Positions 7,337 to 12,569 of a DNA stretch of 18,522 nucleotides are shown here, one piece after another (within the stretch, counting starts at the first letter, position 1; the number at the start of each line of letters is the position of its first letter). Both the position numbers and the translations under genes were made by a program. Source of the stretch: JBEKIK01 sp050013075 (lineage in GTDB: Bacteria; Planctomycetota; Planctomycetia; Pirellulales; Thermoguttaceae); assembly GCA_050013075.1 (NCBI GenBank), contig JBEKFZ010000080.1, positions 1 through 18,522 of the forward strand. The letters run 5' to 3'. Below the pieces are notes generated by a model. It was not told the DNA's origin and made no database searches. It saw nothing but the letters and a program-made list of their open reading frames with translations.

Positions 7337-7433
7337 AAGCGCTTTCTATTATTTCTCCGCCACGCGCCACAATTTTATCGGCCTAGCAATGACACGTCAA
7401 GTGACGCATTCGCGGCCGAATTTTATTATATAG

Positions 7434-7784
7434 TCATTTTCTCTTGATTGTCTGCCGTTTGTTTTTCGCCATATCGGCGGCGTAACCTTCGAGTCCCAAT
7501 TGCCGAATCCGGCAAATACAGGCCGCGCGATCGGAACGGAAAATGAATCCGAATATTTTTGATATCCAGTTGTTGAATTTACGGCATTCGCTTGGGTTTT
7601 GAAAATCCTTGCAATCGGCGCAGGATGCAAATTGATTGGTTTTGCAGCAATTGCGCACGCCGCACCAGGTTGCCTTGTCGTTTTCCCGGCAGCCCGGACA
7701 CCTGCCGCGGAGATACGCCCGGCAAGCCCCGCAATACAGGCCGCAGCAGGCAACCAGCCCGGCGTCGGCGACAATGTCTTTCAT
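7434..7784 (-). CDS. DUF3795 cysteine-rich protein
   Basis: A 116-residue protein with 14 cysteines, mostly in pairs: CCGLYCGAC (13-21), CPGC (29-32), C41, CC (46-47), CADC (55-58), C67 and CIC (89-91). The opening CGLYCGAC is characteristic of DUF3795 proteins, which are presumed to bind metal and have no established function. The C-terminus is lysine-rich. The ATG at 7784 has GGAG 7 nt upstream and overlaps the transporter's TGA (ATGA, 7784-7781), so translation is coupled to the POT gene. The same frame stays open upstream to 8363, but that part is the antisense of the transporter and is not counted. Confidence 0.85.
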   Translation of the reverse strand: MKDIVADAGLVACCGLYCGACRAYLRGRCPGCRENDKATWCGVRNCCKTNQFASCADCKDFQNPSECRKFNNWISKIFGFIFRSDRAACICRIRQLGLEGYAADMAKNKRQTIKRK

Positions 7785-9217
7785 TGTTTTTCTCCTTGAC
7801 CGATATCTTCGTCTTGAATATAGGCTTTTTCCCGGTAAAAGGAGGCTGCGATAACAAACAGCACGGCTGTGACGAGCATAGTGATGGTGAAAAACCAATA
7901 GTAGCTTGCACCCGGCAGTTTGCTGGTGCCGTCCGGTTTTTCGATAAAGAAATTTACGGCCGAGGTGAACGAGTTTCCCACGGTCTGCGAGAGCAAAAAC
8001 AATCCCATGACCAAGGACTTCAACTTTTTCGGCGCTTGAGTGTACGCGAATTCCAAACCGGTGATGGAAACCATTATCTCCGCGATGGAAATCGTGGAAA
8101 GAGTTAACAGTTGCCAATAGACCGAAGTACGAGTCTTGTCCTGAATGCCTTGTTCGATCCAGGCCGATAAGGCGAATGAAAGCGCGCAAATAAACATGCC
8201 TATGGAAATCTTTCTCAAGTAAGTCATCCGAAAAACTTTGTTCATGGCGGGATATATCACGTAGCCGAATAATGGTATCAGCACGAGAATTAAAAGCGAA
8301 TTCACCACCTGAACCTGGTTTTGATCCATTTCCCAATCGGCCAGACCTTTTACGAACGTCCATCCCGCGCCGACCATTTTATCTTCCAAGGATCGCACCC
8401 ACTCGAAATTGAGCACATGCCGATCCATCGATTTTGCCTGCAGGACCCAAGAAGAAAAAGTTTGATTGTACAGAGCCCAAAACATGGCAATAAACACTAA
8501 AAAAATCACTCCCAATTTGACGATAACCTGCAAGCCCTCTTTACTAAAAATGTCTTTAATGAACTGCCCTCCGCTGGGTGGAATGTGCACGAATTTTTTC
8601 CGGCCAAGCCAGAAAATAAACGTGGCGGTAATCATTAAAACACCCGGTACACCGAAGGCGACGCGCGGTCCGTAATGTTTCAAGAGAACGGGTGTGAGGA
8701 GCACGGAGAACAAGGAGCCGAAATTAATTGAAAAGTAAAACCATCCAAAGACTTTTTCCAGGAGATGTTGATTGCTTGAGCCGAACTGATCGCCCACGTT
8801 CGCCGAGACGCAGGATTTTATCCCCCCCGATCCCAAGGCAATCAGGGACAGCCCTAAAAACAATCCCAAGCGCGTTTGATCCGCCGCCAGGGCAACACAT
8901 CCAAAACAATAGACAAACGAAAGATAAAAAATTGTTCGATATTTTCCCCATAAAGCGTCGGCAATGATGGCGCCAATAAAAGGGAAAAAATATACGCCCG
9001 CGACAAACAAGTGATAAGTGGACTTGGCCCTCTCGGGCGACATGACTGCAAGATGACCCGACAAATCGAGTAATCGCTCGGTCATATAAGTGACCAAGAT
9101 GGTGTTCATTCCATAAAAGCAAAAGCGTTCGGCGGCCTCGTTGCCAATGATGTACGGGACGCCGGGCGGCATCTTGTCGGTGGCGATAGGGGCCGTGAGA
9201 TAGGCGGTTTTGCTCAT
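7781..9217 (-). CDS. POT/PTR2 family proton-coupled di-/tripeptide transporter
   Basis: A 478-residue inner-membrane symporter of the proton-dependent oligopeptide transporter family (MFS fold, about 12-14 helices). It carries the E-x-x-ERF-x-FYG motif on helix 1 (Glu27, Glu30, Arg31, Phe32), the first PTR2 signature GAIIADALWGKYRTI (82-96, Asp87), a lysine in GSGGIKSCVSANVGDQF (129-145), and the second signature FYFSINFGS (160-168). These motifs point to di-/tripeptide uptake driven by protons; the exact substrate cannot be read. Start ATG 9217 has AAAGG about 10 nt upstream. It is first in a minus-strand series with DUF3795 and the nucleotidyltransferase, and diverges from the candidate RNA at 9274. 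Confidence 0.93.
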   Translation of the reverse strand: MSKTAYLTAPIATDKMPPGVPYIIGNEAAERFCFYGMNTILVTYMTERLLDLSGHLAVMSPERAKSTYHLFVAGVYFFPFIGAIIADALWGKYRTIFYLSFVYCFGCVALAADQTRLGLFLGLSLIALGSGGIKSCVSANVGDQFGSSNQHLLEKVFGWFYFSINFGSLFSVLLTPVLLKHYGPRVAFGVPGVLMITATFIFWLGRKKFVHIPPSGGQFIKDIFSKEGLQVIVKLGVIFLVFIAMFWALYNQTFSSWVLQAKSMDRHVLNFEWVRSLEDKMVGAGWTFVKGLADWEMDQNQVQVVNSLLILVLIPLFGYVIYPAMNKVFRMTYLRKISIGMFICALSFALSAWIEQGIQDKTRTSVYWQLLTLSTISIAEIMVSITGLEFAYTQAPKKLKSLVMGLFLLSQTVGNSFTSAVNFFIEKPDGTSKLPGASYYWFFTITMLVTAVLFVIAASFYREKAYIQDEDIGQGEKQ

Positions 9218-9238
9218 TTAGCAACACCTTTAGCTTAG

Positions 9239-9267
9239 TTGATATAGACCGGTAAGGTGCCTATTTT
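9239..9267 (+). promoter_or_regulatory. Promoter-like sequence for the candidate RNA
   Basis: TTGATA (9239-9244) and TATTTT (9262-9267) lie exactly 17 bp apart, pointing rightwards. The first good downstream end is the intrinsic terminator at 9576-9616 and no convincing protein lies between. The -10 box matches the consensus at four of six positions. Confidence 0.45.
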
Positions 9268-9273
9268 AGATTC

Positions 9274-9616
9274 TATTGAGGTAAAATGGGTAGTTTTGGG
9301 ATTAAGAAACCCAAGTGCATACTTAGCTCCGCTTTACTTACGACTTTCCCGCCCATGTGACGTAAGAAATTTTTCCGAAACTTGTGATTTAGTCCGGTGT
9401 TTAACTAGTAGTAGCGTACCAGCCATAAAAGGGCAAGAGACGTGGGTTTTTTACTGGCTGAAAGGTTCTATGTTTTTCAGATAATTAGTCCGTGACAACC
9501 GGTAACGTCGGGATCGCTTCATCCCCCCGTCAGGCGAGTCTCGAAACATCACCCGGTTTAAACGGACCTATTTTGGCGGAAAGAGGACTCTATTGTTCCT
9601 CTTTCCGCTTTTTTTT
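9274..9616 (+). ncRNA. Candidate structured non-coding RNA, about 340 nt
   Basis: The span from the predicted start to the terminator holds several possible helices: TTGGG/CCCAA (9296-9314), CTTACG/CGTAAG (9337-9366), CAGCCA/TGGCTG (9420-9460), and a nested pair near the end, in which TAGTCCGT with ACGGACCTA (9486-9570) encloses AACCGG/CCGGTT (9497-9558) and GGGAT/ATCCC (9510-9525). I checked for tmRNA, RNase P RNA, SRP RNA and 6S RNA hallmarks and saw none. It could be an independent small RNA, or an aptamer-plus-terminator leader acting on panD, although the MITE-like element lies between. Helices were found by eye, without energy calculation or conservation. Confidence 0.35.
9576..9616 (+). 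terminator. Strong intrinsic terminator
   Basis: A perfect 12-bp stem, GCGGAAAGAGGA (9576-9587) and TCCTCTTTCCGC (9597-9608), with a 9-nt loop, is followed by eight T (9609-9616). It ends a rightward transcript, yet no convincing protein gene lies upstream of it on that strand. Confidence 0.9.
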
Positions 9617-9669
9617 GTCGGTTGAAATAATTAGATATGGGTGCCATACTGTATAACTCGGACAACAAC

Positions 9670-9689
9670 CCGCGGCATAAGTGCCGCGG
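9670..9689. repeat. GC-rich hairpin module abutting MITE-like copy 2
   Basis: CCGCGGCA-TAAG-TGCCGCGG is a perfect 8-bp hairpin. It ends one base before the left inverted repeat at 9691, the same arrangement as 2953-2975 beside copy 1. Confidence 0.65.
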
Positions 9690-9690
9690 C

Positions 9691-9794
9691 TATTGAATGT
9701 CATGTAATAAATGTCGTGTTCATTGTTTAGCCCGGTCGCTTGCGACCGGTGTTTTTGGCAATGTTTCACGACATTCATTACCCGAGGCCCAATA
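9691..9794. mobile_element. MITE-like element, copy 2 (104 bp)
   Basis: The left end (9691-9717) matches the left end of copy 1 at 23 of 27 positions. The right end (9768-9794), reverse-complemented, matches it at 24 of 27. Both begin TATTG and finish AATGTCGT. The interior differs from copy 1: it holds GTTTAGCCCGGT (shared with 5225-5236) and the hairpin CCGGTCGC-TT-GCGACCGG (9732-9749). It ends 57 bp before the panD start. There is no coding capacity, and TA flanks suggest an IS630/mariner-type origin (inference). Confidence 0.75.
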
Positions 9795-9851
9795 AACGGT
9801 TGATTGGGCGTTATTTTAGACAAAATAGATATTTTGACTGGGAGACTCGGC

Positions 9852-10202
9852 GTGCAAAGGTTCATGTTACGGTCGAAAATACATCGGGCCACGCTAACGG
9901 GCACCGATCTGGATTACGAGGGCAGCATAGCCATCGACCGGGAAATTATGGACGCGGCCAACATATTGCCCGGCGAACAGGTCCATGTGCTGAACCTTTA
10001 TAACGGCCAACGGCTTATAACTTACGCCATCGAGGCCCCGGCCGGATCGGGCACCATGCTCCTGAACGGGCCGGCCGCCCGGCTGGGATCGCCCGGCGAC
10101 ATTGTCATCGTACTGGCTTATTGCACAGTCTCCGATGAGGAAGCCCGAAAGATCAAGCCCATAGTCGTGCGATTGGATGCCAAAAATCGGATTGTTTCTT
10201 AG
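9852..10202 (+). CDS. panD: Aspartate 1-decarboxylase proenzyme
   Basis: A 116-residue pyruvoyl-dependent enzyme converting L-aspartate to beta-alanine for pantothenate and CoA synthesis. Starting at GTG 9852, the numbering coincides with the E. coli enzyme: Lys9, Tyr22, the Gly24-Ser25 self-cleavage site in YEGS, Arg54, Thr57, Tyr58 (RLITY) and Asn72 followed by GPAA. The new N-terminal pyruvoyl group would form at Ser25. GGAG lies 7 nt before the GTG. The frame is open to 9804 and an ATG exists at 9864, but neither fits the family start or ribosome site as well. The gene stands alone, with no panB or panC nearby. Confidence 0.95.
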   Translation: MQRFMLRSKIHRATLTGTDLDYEGSIAIDREIMDAANILPGEQVHVLNLYNGQRLITYAIEAPAGSGTMLLNGPAARLGSPGDIVIVLAYCTVSDEEARKIKPIVVRLDAKNRIVS

Positions 10203-10242
10203 TGGGCAGTGGGCAGTGAGGGGTGGGCAGTTTACTGCCCAC
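10201..10242. repeat. Heptamer array (AGTGGGC-type) plus hairpin, starting in the panD stop codon
   Basis: Units AGTGGGC, AGTGGGC, AGTGAGG and GGTGGGC run with exact 7-bp spacing from 10201 to 10228; the first AG belongs to the panD TAG stop. The end forms a perfect hairpin, GTGGGCAGT-TT-ACTGCCCAC (10223-10242), whose core resembles that of the palindrome at 2536-2578. Confidence 0.7.
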
Positions 10243-10287
10243 TTGAATGTGAACGTATTCGCGAAACCGCAAGCGGTTTCATTCCGG

Positions 10288-10329
10288 TTCCATATTTTCC
10301 ATTCTGCGTTCTGAATTCTGCCTTCGGCC
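10288..10329. repeat. Heptamer array (TTCTGnn-type)
   Basis: Units in 7-bp register: TTCCATA, TTTTCCA, TTCTGCG, TTCTGAA, TTCTGCC, TTCGGCC. The last three bases of the units vary most. It lies 23 bp before the DUF4010 gene start. Confidence 0.6.
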
Positions 10330-10352
10330 TTAAAAAGTGCTAGAATTTCATC

Positions 10353-11621
10353 ATGGAATCGAGCATTTTTCAACAGTTGGGGATTTCCGTGCTGTTGGGC
10401 CTGTTGGTGGGTTTGCAGCGCGAACATGCCGCCTCGGGCATTGCCGGAATGCGGACCTTCCCCTTGATTACGGTGCTGGGAACGCTTTCGGCATTACTGG
10501 CCTACTCCTTGGGCGCGTGGGTGGTTCCCGCCGCGATGTTGGGGGTTGTGGCCGTGATTATGGCCGGCCATTTGCCTCAACTCCGCCAGGCGGAACCCCA
10601 TACCGGAACAACCACCGACGTGGCTATGCTGGTGATGTTCGCCGTCGGGGCGTACCTGGCCGTCGGTCCGATGGTCGTGGCCGTGGCCGTGGGCGGAGGC
10701 GTGGCCGTTTTGCTGCAATTCAAAGGCGAACTGCACGGCATCGCCAAAAAACTGGGCGACGAGGACCTGCGGGCGATAATGCAATTCGTGCTTATAAGCT
10801 GCATTATCCTGCCGGTGTTGTCCGATCAAAACTTCGGACCCTCGAAATTCCTGGGACTGGCCAAACACGAACTGGACGTATTCAATCCATTTGAAACATG
10901 GTTGATGGTCGTGCTCATCGTGGGCATGAGCCTGGGCGGATACATCGTTTATAAATTCTTCGGCGGCAACGCGGGAATCCTGCTGGGCGGAGTTCTGGGC
11001 GGGGCCATTTCCAGCACCGCCACCACGGTGAGCTATTCCCAGCAGGCAAAAGACAATTTCATCGACCGGCGCGTGGCGGCCATTGTGATTATGGTCGCCT
11101 CGACGGTTTCCTATGTCAGGGTGTTGATTGCGGTGCTGGTCGTATCGCCCGACTTTTTGCCTAAAGTCAGCTCTCCGGTGGGCATTTTGATGGGCCTGAC
11201 GTTCCTGCCGGCGGCGATAATTTGGTTGTGCAATCGCAAGCACCCTAAGCCCATGCCCGAACAAAAAAATCCCACGCAGATGAAATCGGCCTTGGTTTTC
11301 GGGGCTATGTACGTGGGCGTGCTGTTTGCACTGGCCGCGGCCAAGCAATTCATCGGCGGCGGAGGATTGTATATGGTGGCCGGACTGTCCGGACTGACCG
11401 AAATGGACGCCATCACCCTTTCCACTGCGCGGATGTCGCTGACGGACCAAACGATCATGGCGACCGTGGGCTGGCGATTGATCGTCGTGGCCGCCATGGC
11501 CAACATGGTATCGAAATCGATGCTCGCCGGTCTGTTGGGAGGCCGGGATTTATTAAAGCAAATCCTCATTCTGTTCGCCATTCCACTGGCCGGAGGCGCG
11601 GCAATACTGATATTGCAGTAA
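10353..11621 (+). CDS. MgtC/SapB-DUF4010 family membrane protein
   Basis: A 422-residue polytopic inner-membrane protein. The N-terminal third looks like the MgtC/SapB domain: LLVGLQREHA (17-26) and GMRTFPLIT (32-40), then three hydrophobic helices to about 140. The remainder fits DUF4010, with glycine-rich helices such as GGVLGGAISSTATTVSYS in the middle and ending in hydrophobic helices up to ILILQ. Proteins of this architecture are widespread and their transported substrate, if any, is not established; magnesium adaptation is known for true MgtC but cannot be assumed here. The ATG at 10353 has no clear ribosome site. It is close behind a heptamer array. Confidence 0.85.
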   Translation: MESSIFQQLGISVLLGLLVGLQREHAASGIAGMRTFPLITVLGTLSALLAYSLGAWVVPAAMLGVVAVIMAGHLPQLRQAEPHTGTTTDVAMLVMFAVGAYLAVGPMVVAVAVGGGVAVLLQFKGELHGIAKKLGDEDLRAIMQFVLISCIILPVLSDQNFGPSKFLGLAKHELDVFNPFETWLMVVLIVGMSLGGYIVYKFFGGNAGILLGGVLGGAISSTATTVSYSQQAKDNFIDRRVAAIVIMVASTVSYVRVLIAVLVVSPDFLPKVSSPVGILMGLTFLPAAIIWLCNRKHPKPMPEQKNPTQMKSALVFGAMYVGVLFALAAAKQFIGGGGLYMVAGLSGLTEMDAITLSTARMSLTDQTIMATVGWRLIVVAAMANMVSKSMLAGLLGGRDLLKQILILFAIPLAGGAAILILQ

Positions 11622-11631
11622 ATTGGTTAGA

Positions 11632-11660
11632 TTGTTCGTCTCCCGGCAAAATGATATAAT
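11632..11660 (+). promoter_or_regulatory. Sigma-70-like promoter for the antitoxin gene
   Basis: TTGTTC (11632-11637) and a consensus TATAAT (11655-11660) are spaced by 17 bp. It starts 10 bp after the DUF4010 stop, so transcription would begin near 11667 and give the antitoxin (GTG 11704) its own transcript, probably continuing into infA. Confidence 0.65.
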
Positions 11661-11703
11661 AAAATTATCTAAATGGCTTGCATGAGTTCTCGGAGTATAT
11701 ATA

Positions 11704-11910
11704 GTGACCACAAAAGAAGCCTTGGAACAGATCCTAGTGGAACTGCCCGAAAATCGCTTGGGCGAGGTCGTCGATTTCGCCAGATTTTTAAGTACACAAG
11801 GCGAGAGCGAGGCTTGGCGGCAATTCGGCCAATCACAATTGGCCAAGGCATACGGCAGCGACGAGCCGGAATACAACGAAGCAGATATTAAACCGGAGCT
11901 TAATCAATGA
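11704..11910 (+). CDS. DUF2281-like antitoxin
   Basis: A 68-residue acidic protein. The opening EALEQILVELPENRLGEVVDFARFL (5-29) follows the pattern ILxxLPxxxLxEVxDFxxFL of DUF2281 and related antitoxins, and an acidic tail (SDEPEYNEADIKPELNQ) would be the toxin-contacting part. Start GTG 11704 has GGAG 8 nt upstream and a strong promoter at 11632-11660. Its TGA overlaps the ATG of the next frame (ATGA, 11907-11910), the usual coupling of an antitoxin with its toxin. The toxin is truncated, so this antitoxin now appears orphaned. The function is inferred from pattern and neighbour. Confidence 0.72.
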   Translation: MTTKEALEQILVELPENRLGEVVDFARFLSTQGESEAWRQFGQSQLAKAYGSDEPEYNEADIKPELNQ

Positions 11911-12065
11911 AGCCCGGCGACGTGGTCTTGATACGTTTGCTGCAATTCTCGATCTCTGAACTTCCCAAGATCACTACCCGATTCCCTTTTCCAGCCCCCT
12001 TTTATTTCCTTTCCCTGGTCTGGACGCATACCGGGAAAATGGTAAGATGGGGGATCGGGTGTTAG
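11907..12065 (+). pseudogene. Truncated PemK/MazF-type toxin remnant
   Basis: The frame starting at ATG 11907 reads MKPGDVVLIRLLQFSISELPK, the typical N-terminus of PemK/MazF-like endoribonuclease toxins. Such proteins normally continue with LRPALVL and run beyond 100 residues. After Lys21 the sequence becomes unrelated (TTRFPFPAPFYF and on) and stops at 12065 after 52 residues. I read the other two frames through 12100 and found no continuation of the toxin, so this looks like a deletion or replacement joint near 11969-11975 and not a simple frameshift. The catalytic residues further along are missing, so it should be inactive. Confidence 0.68.
12010..12038 (+). promoter_or_regulatory. Hairpin in the infA leader
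   Basis: TTTCCC-T-GGT (12010-12019) pairs with ACC-GGGAAA (12030-12038), giving a 9-bp stem with one bulged T and a 10-nt loop. It lies about 65 nt before the infA start, inside the remnant after the toxin break. There is no T-run, so it is not a terminator. Any control role is speculative. Confidence 0.35.
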
Positions 12066-12103
12066 TTACAAGCTGGTTTGGGGATAGGTATGGGGATCGC
12101 TGT

Positions 12104-12325
12104 ATGGTCAAAAAAGACGAAGCCATTGAAGTCGAGGGTACTGTGACTGAAGCGCTGGCCAATACCCGATTTCGGGTGCAATTGGAGAGCGGCCACACGG
12201 TAATCGCCCATGTGGCTGGAAAGATGCGAAAGAATTTCATCCGTATTGTGCCCGGCGATAAAGTCCGGGTAGAGCTGTCCCCTTATGATCTGAGCAAAGG
12301 TCGAATCACATTCCGCGAGCGTTAA
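12104..12325 (+). CDS. infA: Translation initiation factor IF-1
   Basis: A 73-residue S1/OB-fold protein that binds the 30S A site during initiation. The whole length matches the family: KKDEAIEVEGTVTEAL, then NTRFRVQLESGHTVIAHVAGKMRKNFIRI and VPGDKVRVELSPYDLSKGRITFR. I chose ATG 12104 (GGGGA 7 nt upstream) because it gives the standard length. The frame is open to 12047, but those residues do not belong to IF-1 and overlap the toxin remnant. It has no ribosomal-protein neighbours here, being placed after an antitoxin and a broken toxin. Confidence 0.95.
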   Translation: MVKKDEAIEVEGTVTEALANTRFRVQLESGHTVIAHVAGKMRKNFIRIVPGDKVRVELSPYDLSKGRITFRER

Positions 12326-12345
12326 TGCCAATCCATCCTACTTTT

Positions 12346-12376
12346 CCATACCAAAGGGGTATGGGAATACTCTTTT
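12346..12376 (+). terminator. Candidate terminator after infA
   Basis: CCATACC (12346-12352) pairs with GGTATGG (12358-12364) across a 5-nt loop. The following bases, GAATACTCTTTT, are only partly T-rich. It is placed correctly, 20 bp after the infA stop, but is weaker than the terminator at 9576. Confidence 0.4.
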
Positions 12377-12569
12377 AGCCCCCCCTCTTGGTTGTAGAAT
12401 CTGCTCCATCCGATACGGCTTTCTTTTTTTTTGAAAACCAAGATTCTAAAATTACCGGCGAATTAAATCTAACAACCAATAGTTTTTTAACGTAAAATTG
12501 CTAACTTCCGGAAATATAAGTGTCTTAACTCGTAAAAACTAACCCAAGGTATCCAAAGGAGAAACGCCT

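Larger units (their letters stand above)
9218..9851. other. Long non-coding region between the transporter and panD
   Basis: It contains a promoter-like pair, the candidate RNA with its terminator (9239-9616), a GC hairpin (9670-9689) and MITE-like copy 2 (9691-9794). After the element, GCCCAAT and ATTGGGC form a short inverted pair (about 9787-9809). The 75-residue frame at 9257-9484 shows no ribosome site or recognisable motif. Confidence 0.6.

Noticed and set aside
7785..8363. N-terminal extension of the DUF3795 frame
   Set aside because: It is the antisense of the POT transporter. The DUF3795 domain begins exactly at ATG 7784, which has a good ribosome site.
9257..9484. 75-residue plus-strand frame in the transporter-panD gap
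   Set aside because: No clear ribosome site or family motif; the region has RNA-like helices and ends in a terminator well after the frame.
9486..9530. Similarity of AGTCCGTG...CGGTAA to a piece of RNase P RNA
   Set aside because: Only a few bases agree; the conserved RNase P regions are absent and the position near the 3' end does not fit.
12047..12103. N-terminal extension of IF-1
   Set aside because: IF-1 is 72-73 residues; the extra residues match nothing in the family and lie over the toxin remnant.
12386..12447. Possible pseudoknot from CTTGGTT/AACCAAG and AGAAT/ATTCT between infA and the exported-protein gene
   Set aside because: The two helices cross and the 3' strands are adjacent with no linker, so both cannot form together in a normal H-type fold. 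At best they are mutually exclusive short helices.
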